DNA of 7,013 nucleotides from Alphaproteobacteria bacterium. Lineage in GTDB: Bacteria; Pseudomonadota; Alphaproteobacteria; Sphingomonadales; Sphingomonadaceae. The stretch's first letter is position 1, and each line of letters opens with the position of its first letter. Positions 1 through 5,413 of the stretch are shown piece by piece. Location: assembly GCA_005882415.1 (NCBI GenBank), contig VBAE01000023.1, positions 1 to 7,013 on the forward strand, given 5' to 3'. Below the pieces are notes generated by a model. The model made no database searches and was not told the origin of the DNA. It saw only the letters and a program-made list of their open reading frames with translations. The position numbers and the translations under genes are program-made.

Positions 1-38
1 TTGACGCGGGTCCCCTAGGTGCCCATTGTGGAGAGCAG

Positions 39-1283
39 ATGCTTTACGACGCCTATGAAATGCAGCGGTCGCTGCTCGCCGGAGCCAGCACCCTCGCCAA
101 CATCGGCGCCGGCTGGCTTCAGAACCCAGCCAATCCCTTCGCCTATAGCAGCATGGGTCCCATCGTCGCGTCCGCGCTCGATGTGTTCGCCCATGCGTCG
201 GCGCCGCGCGGCAAGCCGGAGTTCGGCTTCGAGACGACGATCGTCGAGGGCAAGACGGTGCCGGTCGCCGAGGAGATCGTGCTTCGGAAGCCGTTCGGGC
301 AGCTGAAGCGCTTCCGCCGCGAAGGCGTGGAGGGCGGGCCCAAGCTCCTCATCGTCGCGCCGATGTCCGGCCACTACGCAACCCTGCTGCGCGGCACGGT
401 CCAGCGGATGCTCCCCGGCCACGACGTCTACATCACCGACTGGCGCGACGCGAAGCTGGTCCCGCTCGACGCCGGCCGTTTCGATCTCGACGACTATATC
501 GACTATCTGATCGCGTTCCTCGAGCATATCGGGCCCGGCGCGCACATGCTCGCAGTCTGCCAGCCCTCGGTGCCCTGCTATGCCGCCGCCTGCGTGATGA
601 GCCGCGACAAGAACCCGGCCCGGCCGCGCACGCTGACCATGATGGGCGGGCCGATCGACACGCGCGAGGCGCCGACCGCGGTCAATACGCTCGCGACCCA
701 GCGGCCCTACTCGTGGTTCCAGAGCAACGTCATCGCCACCGTGCCCTATCACTATCCGGGTTCCGGTCGGAACGTGTACCCCGGCTTCCTCCAGCTCGCC
801 GGCTTCATGGCGATGAATCTGGGCGATCACCTCACCTCGCATTGGGAGATGTTCAAGCATCTCGTCGACGGCGACGGCGAGAGCGCGGATGCGACCAAGG
901 CCTTTTATGAGGAATATCGCTCGGTCTGCGACATGACGTCGGAATTCTACCTCCAGACGGTCGACGTCGTCTTCCAGCGCCATCTCCTCCCCAAGGGCCA
1001 GATGATGCACCGCGGCCGCAAGGTCGATCCCAACGCGATCACCGACATCGGCCTGCTCGCCATCGAGGGCGAGCGCGACGACATCTCGGGCATCGGCCAG
1101 ACCAAGGCGGCGCTCAAGATCGCCGGCAAGCTTCCGTCCGAGCACAAGAAATACCACCTCGCCAAGGGCGTCGGCCATTACGGCATCTTCAACGGCAGCA
1201 AATGGCGCGACCGGATCGCGCCGGTCGTCGAAGACTGGATCGCAAGCCACGACGCCCCGCCGCGCTCGAAGGCGAAGCACTAG
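39..1283 (+). CDS. phaZ: Intracellular polyhydroxyalkanoate depolymerase PhaZ
   Basis: A 414-residue cytoplasmic enzyme that hydrolyses stored poly-3-hydroxybutyrate (PHA granules) to release hydroxyacyl monomers. The sequence has the features of the intracellular PhaZ family: no signal peptide, an alpha/beta-hydrolase core, and a nucleophile elbow AVCQPS (residues 172-177) in which Cys174 replaces the usual serine. The likely rest of the triad is Asp347 (in EGERDD) and His380 (in GVGHYG), spaced as in the Ralstonia PhaZa1 triad. The C-terminal half matches the PHB depolymerase C-terminal domain type (PYSWFQSN, YPGFLQL, HWEMFKHL). Length is normal for the family, about 400-420 aa. The start at ATG 39 is supported by GGAG at 30-33, five bases upstream. 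Only 38 bases lie upstream, so its promoter is not visible. The neighbouring thiolase and MaoC hydratase genes suit PHA/acyl-CoA turnover but are not in its operon. Function is inferred from motifs; the family call is firm. Confidence 0.95.
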   Translation: MLYDAYEMQRSLLAGASTLANIGAGWLQNPANPFAYSSMGPIVASALDVFAHASAPRGKPEFGFETTIVEGKTVPVAEEIVLRKPFGQLKRFRREGVEGGPKLLIVAPMSGHYATLLRGTVQRMLPGHDVYITDWRDAKLVPLDAGRFDLDDYIDYLIAFLEHIGPGAHMLAVCQPSVPCYAAACVMSRDKNPARPRTLTMMGGPIDTREAPTAVNTLATQRPYSWFQSNVIATVPYHYPGSGRNVYPGFLQLAGFMAMNLGDHLTSHWEMFKHLVDGDGESADATKAFYEEYRSVCDMTSEFYLQTVDVVFQRHLLPKGQMMHRGRKVDPNAITDIGLLAIEGERDDISGIGQTKAALKIAGKLPSEHKKYHLAKGVGHYGIFNGSKWRDRIAPVVEDWIASHDAPPRSKAKH

Positions 1284-1295
1284 CCCGTTTTACCC

Positions 1296-1391
1296 CGTCA
1301 TCCCGGGCTCAATCCGGGATCCATGAACACAGGTCTGCGATAGCTGGACCCGAACCGTGTTCATGGATGCCGGATCAAGTCCGGCATGACG
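1296..1391. repeat. Palindromic intergenic repeat, copy 1
   Basis: A 96-bp near-palindrome just after phaZ. The left arm begins CGTCATCCCGGGCTC and runs through CCATGAACAC. The right arm, from GTGTTCATGG to CCGGCATGACG, is its near reverse complement. Each arm also has its own small stem: TCCCGG/CCGGGA on the left and TGCCGG/CCGGCA on the right. It resembles dispersed repeats I remember from sphingomonad intergenic regions, but that link is from memory. As RNA it would fold into a long hairpin and could shape the phaZ 3' end. Confidence 0.85.
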
Positions 1392-1421
1392 GGTTTGGTA
1401 CGGGCGCCATCACCCCTCCAT

Positions 1422-1517
1422 CGTCACTCCGGGCTTGACCCGGAGTCCATGAACACAGGTCCGCGAGAACCTGGCACGATCCGCGTTCATGGATGGCGGA
1501 TCAAGTCCGCCATGACG
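1422..1517. repeat. Palindromic intergenic repeat, copy 2
   Basis: A second copy of the element at 1296-1391. It has the same 96-bp length, aligns without gaps, and is shifted by exactly 126 bp. The arms run from CGTCACTCCGGGCTTG to GATCAAGTCCGCCATGACG. Several substitutions in one arm are matched in its own internal stem (TCCGGG/CCCGGA and GGCGGA/TCCGCC), so each arm keeps its own small hairpin. The linker between copies (1392-1421) is 30 bp and not repeated. Confidence 0.85.
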
Positions 1518-1581
1518 CAAGTCTCTGAGTCTCTTGAAAAACCTCCAGCCCCACCCACATTCCCTTCACTGTTCAACAACT

Positions 1582-1596
1582 GAAAGGAGGTGGTCT
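1582..1596 (+). promoter_or_regulatory. Extended Shine-Dalgarno sequence of the 22-codon ORF
   Basis: GAAAGGAGGTGGTCT can pair with all 15 bases of the conserved 16S rRNA 3' end (GGAUCACCUCCUUUC), with two G-U wobbles. Its core AGGAGG lies seven bases before the ATG at 1598. This is far stronger than any other ribosome-binding site in the window. The core could also pair with ACCTCC at 1541-1546 or CCTCC at 1644-1648, which would hide it. Confidence 0.8.
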
Positions 1597-1597
1597 G

Positions 1598-1666
1598 ATG
1601 TCTCATTGTTCCATGCCGAACGCGGCTGATCTGGTGAACGCGGCCTCCACGGGGGCGCGCGCCTAA
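1598..1666 (+). CDS. Putative 22-aa micro-ORF (leader peptide or sRNA-encoded peptide)
   Basis: ATG at 1598 to TAA at 1664 encodes 22 residues. The first half reads MSHCSMPNAAD and the second half LVNAASTGARA. There is no membrane segment, no recognised domain and no run of one amino acid that would suggest classical attenuation. The case for translation is the very strong Shine-Dalgarno sequence at ideal spacing, with a hairpin and an intrinsic terminator directly downstream, giving a self-contained unit of roughly 150 nt. No regulated gene follows on the same strand, since the next gene is on the opposite strand and ends at 1730. A free-standing small mRNA or sRNA is therefore likelier than a leader. 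It might also be the 3' end of the phaZ transcript. A weak TTGAAA at 1534-1539 could be a -35 box, but no convincing -10 accompanies it. I do not recognise the peptide. Confidence 0.5.
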   Translation: MSHCSMPNAADLVNAASTGARA

Positions 1667-1672
1667 GGATTT

Positions 1673-1687
1673 CAGCCGCATCGGCTG
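1673..1687 (+). other. Small hairpin between micro-ORF and terminator
   Basis: CAGCCG, loop CAT, CGGCTG is a perfect 6-bp stem starting seven bases after the micro-ORF stop codon. No T-tract follows, so it is probably an RNA structural element rather than a terminator. Confidence 0.5.
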
Positions 1688-1694
1688 GCAATGG

Positions 1695-1727
1695 AAGGGC
1701 CGTCCCGAAAGGGGCGGCCCTTTGTCG
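1695..1727 (+). terminator. Rho-independent terminator of the micro-ORF unit
   Basis: AAGGGCCG (1695-1702) pairs with CGGCCCTT (1715-1722). After a T-G wobble, CCC pairs with GGG around a GAAA tetraloop (1707-1710), and TTTGTCGTTT follows. This fits termination on the + strand. On the minus strand the stem lacks a good T-tract, so it would serve the transporter gene ending at 1730 only weakly. Confidence 0.85.
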
Positions 1728-1729
1728 TT

Positions 1730-3019
1730 TCAGGCGGGGCGAAGGAGCAGCCAGGCGCTGAGCCCGGCCGCCGCGGCGACCACGGCGCCGACCGCCGAGG
1801 CGCCGCCGAAGCCGCCTGCCGCTGCCCCTGCCAGCGCCGCTCCGAGCAAGGCGGTGGCGATGAGGCCGCCGGTTCGGGCGACGGCGCTGTTGAGGCCGGA
1901 GGCGGTGCCGGTGTGGTTGGGGCCGACCGAGGCGAGCACCGCGGTGGTGAGCGGCGCCACCGCCACCGCCATTCCTGCGGCCAGCACCGCGACTGTCGGG
2001 AAGACTGTGGTCCAATAATGCCCGTCGCTGCCGATCCGCATCGCCAGCAGGAAGCCGCCGGCGACGATCAGCGGCCCGATCGTCAGCGGCAGGCGCGGGC
2101 CGATCCGCTCGGCGAGCCTGCCCATCGGCGGCGATCCGAAAGCGATCAGGATCGGCAGCGGCAGAAGCGCAGCCCCGGCGGCGAGCGCCGAATAGCCGTG
2201 CGCGGAGATCAAAGCATAAGGGAGGAGCACCATCATCCCCCCGAAGGCGCCGTAGAGAAGGAAGGTCATCAGCGTCAGTCCGACGAAGGCGCGCGAGCCG
2301 AACATCGACAGGGGTACCATCGCCTCCGCCCCCCGCCTTCGCTCGACGAACAGGAAGAGGATGAGGAGAAGCGCCCCTGCCGCCGCGGCTCCGCCCGAGG
2401 TGGGGGACAGCGCGCGTGCGGCCGACCAGGCGGTAAGGCCCCAGGTGAGTGCGCCGAGGCCGAGCGTGGCGAGGATCGCGCCCTGCCAGTCGGGCGGCGG
2501 CCGCTCGGGATTGCCGCTCTCGGGCACGCAGCGCCAGGCGAGCAGGATCGCCGCCGCCGCGATGGGCAGGTTGATCAGGAACACCGCGCGCCAGCCGACT
2601 CCGTCCACGAACCACCCGCCGAGCAAAGGCGCCGCCGCCGCGGTCATCGCGCCCGCCGCCGCCCACAGCCCCACCGCCCGCCCGCGCCGCTCACCGGAGA
2701 AGGCGTCGCCGAGGATGGCGAGGCTGCTCGGCAGAAGCAGCGCCGCCCCCAGCCCCTGCGCCGCCCGGCCCGCGAGGAAGATCGCCAGCGACGGGGCCAG
2801 CGCGCAGGCGAGCGAGGCGAGTGCGAACAGGCCGGTGCCGAAGATCAGCAGTCGCCGCCGCCCGTAAAGATCGCCCGCCGCTCCGCCGAGCAACAGCAGG
2901 GCGCTCAGCGGCAGCAGGAACGATCCGTCGATGAAGGAGAGGCTGGAGGCGAGGATCGTCGTCGCCAGCACCAGCCGCGGGTGCCGCGGCCCGTCCGAGC
3001 GCTTGACGCCCTCGGCCAT
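1730..3019 (-). CDS. MFS transporter, DHA2 (EmrB/QacA-like) family, apparently internally deleted
   Basis: A 429-residue inner-membrane protein of the major facilitator superfamily, drug:H+ antiporter-2 type. Such proteins usually export drugs or metabolites; the substrate cannot be read from sequence. The motif A loop GDLYGRRR is at residues 49-56, the motif C region PLLGGW at 131-136, and repeated hydrophobic helices run to the C-terminus. The N-terminus is odd: FIDGS (29-33), normally the middle of TM1, runs straight into FLLPLSALLLLGG, normally TM2. From memory of the family, about 25-30 residues are missing, including the conserved VNVALP segment and the first periplasmic loop. The reading frame is kept and the rest looks intact. 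The ATG at 3019 has no clear Shine-Dalgarno. An in-frame CTG at 3055-3053 has AGGAG six bases before it, but CTG starts are rare. The gene follows an 85-aa gene on the same strand, separated by a palindromic repeat. Confidence 0.85.
   Translation of the reverse strand: MAEGVKRSDGPRHPRLVLATTILASSLSFIDGSFLLPLSALLLLGGAAGDLYGRRRLLIFGTGLFALASLACALAPSLAIFLAGRAAQGLGAALLLPSSLAILGDAFSGERRGRAVGLWAAAGAMTAAAAPLLGGWFVDGVGWRAVFLINLPIAAAAILLAWRCVPESGNPERPPPDWQGAILATLGLGALTWGLTAWSAARALSPTSGGAAAAGALLLILFLFVERRRGAEAMVPLSMFGSRAFVGLTLMTFLLYGAFGGMMVLLPYALISAHGYSALAAGAALLPLPILIAFGSPPMGRLAERIGPRLPLTIGPLIVAGGFLLAMRIGSDGHYWTTVFPTVAVLAAGMAVAVAPLTTAVLASVGPNHTGTASGLNSAVARTGGLIATALLGAALAGAAAGGFGGASAVGAVVAAAAGLSAWLLLRPA
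2920..2921 (-). other. Probable in-frame deletion junction in the MFS transporter gene
   Basis: The junction lies between codon 33 (Ser) and codon 34 (Phe), read on the minus strand as GGATCG|TTCCTG. It joins what looks like mid-TM1 to the start of TM2. This is an inference from remembered family alignments. Confidence 0.5.
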
Positions 3020-3092
3020 GAGGCTGTCGCAGCCGGAATAAGTGGAAGCGTTCAGCCGCGTCTCCTGGTCAGGCTAGGCGGCACGAACATAG

Positions 3093-3177
3093 CCGTCATT
3101 GCGAGCGAAGCGAAGCAATCCAGTGCTGCCTCGGAGGCCCATGGATTGCTTCGTCGCTTCGCTCCTCGCAATGACGG
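3093..3177. repeat. Palindromic repeat of the GTCATTGCGAGCGAAGCGAAG type
   Basis: The left arm (3093-3122) runs from CCGTCATTGCGAGCG to GAAGCAATCCA. The right arm (3142-3177) is its reverse complement with about six extra bases inside. A 19-bp loop separates them. Similar repeats are common between genes in many proteobacteria, to my knowledge. It lies between two minus-strand genes, seven bases past the stop of the 85-aa gene. It would fold as a strong hairpin and may act as a transcript end or processing signal before the transporter gene. Confidence 0.9.
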
Positions 3178-3184
3178 GGGGGCG

Positions 3185-3442
3185 TCAGACCGAGACGTTC
3201 TCCGCCTCGAGTGCGGCGAGGACCATTCGCTCCCACACGTCCGCGTCGCCCGCGGCCGCCATCCGCTGGTCCGGCTCGCGCATCGTCTTCAGGATCGAGA
3301 CCGCGTCGGCGGTATATTCGTGCCAGGTCTCGTCGACATTGGGACCCGCGGACGGGTCATCGCCTTCCGCGTTGATGCTGTGCACGCGCCCGGCGAGCAC
3401 GCGCGCGATGCGCTCGACGAGCGTCAGATTCGATACCGGCAT
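3185..3442 (-). CDS. Conserved-looking hypothetical protein, 85 aa
   Basis: An acidic, soluble protein of 85 residues with no signal peptide or membrane segment. Visible pieces are an N-terminal helix (LTLVERIARVLAGRV, 6-20), a middle part with WHEYTADAVSILKTMREPD (40-58), and a C-terminal helix (MAAAGDADVWERMVLAALE, 61-79). I recall similar short proteins in sphingomonad genomes, without a known function. The ATG at 3442 was chosen over an in-frame ATG at 3472 because GGGAGG ends seven bases before it, and the extra ten upstream residues (MSTRNHGRSA) look unlike coding sequence. The gene begins 61 bp after the thiolase stop codon on the same strand, so the two may be co-transcribed. No function is proposed. 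Confidence 0.75.
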   Translation of the reverse strand: MPVSNLTLVERIARVLAGRVHSINAEGDDPSAGPNVDETWHEYTADAVSILKTMREPDQRMAAAGDADVWERMVLAALEAENVSV

Positions 3443-3503
3443 TGCCGACCTCCCATGGTTACGGGTGGACAACGTCAGGAGCGGGCGCGGGTTGCGCGGG
3501 CGG

Positions 3504-4685
3504 CTACAGGACCTCGAACAGGCCGGCCGCGCCCATGCCGCCGCCGACGCACATGGTGACGACGACCCATTTGACGCCGCGGCGCTTGCCTTCGATCAGG
3601 GCGTGGCCGGTCATGCGGGCGCCGGACATGCCGTAAGGGTGCCCGATCGAGATCGAGCCACCGTCGACATTGAGGCGGTCCTCCGGAATGCCGAGACGGT
3701 CGGCGCAGTAGAGGACCTGCACCGCGAACGCCTCGTTGAGCTCCCACAGGCCGATATCGTCGACCGTGAGGCCGAAGCGGTTCAAGAGCTTCGGCACCGC
3801 GAAGACCGGGCCGATGCCCATCTCGTCCGGCTCGGTTCCCGCCACGGCCATGCCGACATAGCGGCCGAGCGGCTGGAGCCCGCGCTCGGCGGCGAGGCCG
3901 GCTTCCATCAGCACGCAGGCAGAGGCGCCGTCGGAGAGCTGGGAGGCGTTGCCGGCGGTGATCATCGCCTCCGGGCCCATCACCGGCTGGAGTTTGGCGA
4001 GGTCCTCATAAGTGGTGGAGGGGCGGTTGCCCTCGTCCTTGGTGAGGGTCACCTCCTGGATCGAAGTCTCGCCGGTCTCCTTGTTCTTGACCATCATCTT
4101 CGCGGTGACGGGGACAATCTCCGCGTCGAACCGGCCTTCCGCCTGCGCCTTGGCGGTGAGCTGCTGGGAGCGCAGCGCATAGCGATCCTGCCGCTCGCGG
4201 CTGACCGTGTAGCGATTGCCGACCACTTCGGCCGTCTGGATCATCGGCATGTAGACGCCGTTGTGCATGGAGAGGAGCTCGGGGTCCGGCCCGACCCGCA
4301 TCTCGGCCGTCTGCACCATCGAGATGCTCTCGACCCCGCCGGCGACCATCACGTCCATCCGGTCGACGATGATCTGCTTGGCGGCGGTGGCGATCGACAT
4401 CAGGCCGGACGAGCATTGCCGGTCGATCGACATGCCCGAGACGGTGACGGGGAGGCCCGAGCGGAGCGCCGAGGTGCGGCCGATGGTGGTCTGCACGCCC
4501 TGCTGGAGGGCGGCGCCCATGATCACGTCGTCCACTTCGGCGGGGTCGATCTTGGCCCGCTCGACCGCCGCCTTGATCGCGAAGCTGGCGAGGGTGGGGG
4601 AGGGCGTGGCGTTGAACGCGCCGCGATAGGCCTTGCCGATCGGCGTGCGTGCAGTGGAGACGATGACGGCTTCGCGGGTTGCCAT
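3504..4685 (-). CDS. Acetyl-CoA C-acyltransferase (thiolase family)
   Basis: A 393-residue cytoplasmic thiolase, normal length. The family either cleaves 3-ketoacyl-CoA with CoA, the last step of beta-oxidation, or condenses two acetyl-CoA. All catalytic elements are present: the acyl-accepting Cys91 in DRQCSSGL, the NEAF loop (317-320), His349 in SIGHPYG, and the proton-transfer Cys379 in MCVGGGMG. The His motif reads GHPYGMSG rather than the usual GHPLGASG, which marks a subgroup distinct from PhaA-type biosynthetic thiolases. That makes a degradative acyltransferase (FadA-like) somewhat likelier than phaA. The ATG at 4685 has GGGGGA upstream at suitable spacing. The gene is divergent from the toxin-antitoxin operon (103-bp gap) and leads the minus-strand series with the 85-aa gene. 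Substrate chain length cannot be judged here. Confidence 0.93.
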   Translation of the reverse strand: MATREAVIVSTARTPIGKAYRGAFNATPSPTLASFAIKAAVERAKIDPAEVDDVIMGAALQQGVQTTIGRTSALRSGLPVTVSGMSIDRQCSSGLMSIATAAKQIIVDRMDVMVAGGVESISMVQTAEMRVGPDPELLSMHNGVYMPMIQTAEVVGNRYTVSRERQDRYALRSQQLTAKAQAEGRFDAEIVPVTAKMMVKNKETGETSIQEVTLTKDEGNRPSTTYEDLAKLQPVMGPEAMITAGNASQLSDGASACVLMEAGLAAERGLQPLGRYVGMAVAGTEPDEMGIGPVFAVPKLLNRFGLTVDDIGLWELNEAFAVQVLYCADRLGIPEDRLNVDGGSISIGHPYGMSGARMTGHALIEGKRRGVKWVVVTMCVGGGMGAAGLFEVL

Positions 4686-4717
4686 GGAAATTCCCCCGGG
4701 TTGGTTGCGACTTTCGC

Positions 4718-4745
4718 TCTAGACCGGAGACGAGCCCGCCGACAA
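4718..4745 (-). promoter_or_regulatory. Candidate promoter of the thiolase gene
   Basis: On the minus strand, TTGTCG (4745-4740), a 16-bp spacer, then TCTAGA (4723-4718). Transcription would start near 4711, giving a leader of about 26 nt that contains the GGGGGA ribosome-binding site. The -10 match is poor (3/6), so this is a weak call. Confidence 0.3.
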
Positions 4746-4753
4746 GGCGCGCG

Positions 4754-4782
4754 TGGACGGCGGCGCGGGGCTGTGTTATAAC
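4754..4782 (+). promoter_or_regulatory. Promoter of the toxin-antitoxin operon with palindromic -10 operator
   Basis: TGGACG (4754-4759, 4/6 match to TTGACA), a 17-bp spacer, then TATAAC (4777-4782, 5/6 match to TATAAT). The start of transcription is predicted at about 4789, the A of the antitoxin ATG, so the mRNA may be leaderless. The -10 lies inside the perfect palindrome GTTATAAC (4775-4782), a plausible site for the dimeric AbrB-type antitoxin to repress its own operon. Confidence 0.65.
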
Positions 4783-4788
4783 GCGCGT

Positions 4789-5016
4789 ATGAACACGACC
4801 CTCAAGATCAAGAAGATTGGCAATTCCGCCGGAGTCATCCTCCCCAAGGAGCTGCTGGCGCAGATCGGCGCCGAGATCGGACATACGCTTTCCGTGTCGC
4901 GCACCTCTCGTGGCCTGGAGCTGGCGCCGGCGGAGCCCGATTTCGACGCGCAGATGGCGGTCGCCCGCGAAGTGATGGCGCGGCGCCGCCGCGCTTTGCG
5001 CGAGCTCGCCAAATAA
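4789..5016 (+). CDS. AbrB/MazE-type antitoxin of a Doc toxin-antitoxin module
   Basis: A 75-residue DNA-binding antitoxin. Residues 4-47 form the swapped-hairpin AbrB/MazE/SpoVT domain (LKIKKIGNSAGVILPKELL, then HTLSVSRTSRGLEL). Residues 48-75 form a charged helical tail (EVMARRRRALRELAK) of the kind that wraps and blocks the toxin. Family members form dimers that bind the operon promoter, usually more tightly in complex with toxin. The start at ATG 4789 has no Shine-Dalgarno, and the predicted transcription start falls on this codon, so leaderless translation is likely. A longer in-frame start at 4753 would lie inside the promoter and lacks support. The toxin gene starts four bases after the stop, which suggests translational coupling. 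Confidence 0.9.
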   Translation: MNTTLKIKKIGNSAGVILPKELLAQIGAEIGHTLSVSRTSRGLELAPAEPDFDAQMAVAREVMARRRRALRELAK

Positions 5017-5020
5017 GCCG

Positions 5021-5413
5021 GTGAGCGAAGGCTGGATCTGGATCGGCGCCGAAGTCGCAATTGCCGTGCATGCGGAGCAACTGGCGGAGCATGGCGGCGG
5101 GGAGGGCGTGCGCGATATGGGCGCGCTGGAGAGCGCGCTCGCCCGGGCGCTCAATCTCGCCGCTTATGCCGATCCCGACGCGGCGGAGCTTGCCGCGACT
5201 TACGCCTTCGGGATCGCCCGCAATCACCCGTTTGTCGACGGCAACAAGCGGACCGCGGAGGTGATCAGCGAAATGTTTCTGAACCTGAACGGCTTCGATC
5301 TGGATGCTACCGACGCGGAAATCGTGGTCGCTTTTCTCGCCCTCGCCGCGGGAGAATTGAGTGAGGACGAAATGGCCGACTGGTTCCGGCAGCGCCTCTC
5401 GGAGGCAGGCTAG
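5021..5413 (+). CDS. doc: Doc-family (death-on-curing, Fic-fold) toxin
   Basis: A 130-residue toxin of the Fic/Doc fold. The active-site motif HPFVDGNKR spans residues 69-77, with His69, Asp73, Asn75, Lys76 and Arg77. The lysine after Asn is the Doc signature; P1 Doc uses it to phosphorylate EF-Tu and stop translation. The glycine at 74 is like the Fic AMP-transferases, where P1 Doc has alanine. The GALESALARA helix (34-43) and C-terminal DEMADWFRQRL (116-126) are typical of Doc. Translation starts at GTG 5021, four bases after the antitoxin stop and without a clear Shine-Dalgarno, so expression probably depends on coupling to the antitoxin. The motif is intact, so it is likely active. Its stop codon overlaps that of the opposing MaoC gene. 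Pairing with an AbrB-type rather than Phd-type antitoxin is a known arrangement. Confidence 0.93.
   Translation: MSEGWIWIGAEVAIAVHAEQLAEHGGGEGVRDMGALESALARALNLAAYADPDAAELAATYAFGIARNHPFVDGNKRTAEVISEMFLNLNGFDLDATDAEIVVAFLALAAGELSEDEMADWFRQRLSEAG
5410..5413. other. Shared palindromic stop site CTAG of convergent genes
   Basis: CTAG at 5410-5413 supplies TAG to doc on the + strand (5411-5413) and TAG to the MaoC gene on the minus strand (5412-5410). The genes overlap by four bases, leaving no room for a terminator between them. Confidence 0.95.

Noticed and set aside
1..29. TTGACG with CATTGT 17 bp later as a phaZ promoter.
   Set aside because: The -10 match is poor and the start of transcription would fall at the ribosome-binding site or start codon, which contradicts a functional Shine-Dalgarno there.
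15..1280. A long open frame antisense to phaZ (421 codons).
   Set aside because: It is the shadow of a GC-rich gene; its composition is Arg/Ala/Asp-rich without domains, while the + strand encodes a clear PhaZ.
1296..1517. CRISPR array or transposon ends from the repeated sequences.
   Set aside because: Only two units, each a 96-bp palindrome, with no spacer series, transposase gene or target duplication.
1730..3019. Frameshifted or stop-interrupted transporter pseudogene.
   Set aside because: The frame is continuous over 429 codons with normal helices after the junction; the defect is an in-frame deletion, so pseudogene status is not shown.
3443..3472. Ten-residue N-terminal extension of the 85-aa protein (start at 3472).
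   Set aside because: The inner ATG has GGGAGG at proper spacing, while the upstream ATG has none.
1691..3559. A 622-codon + strand open frame.
   Set aside because: It is antisense to the MFS transporter and runs through two repeats; the predicted protein is low-complexity Arg/Gly/Ala/Glu.
3099..4781. A 560-codon + strand open frame across the thiolase gene.
   Set aside because: Starts in a repeat and is antisense to a complete thiolase with all catalytic motifs.
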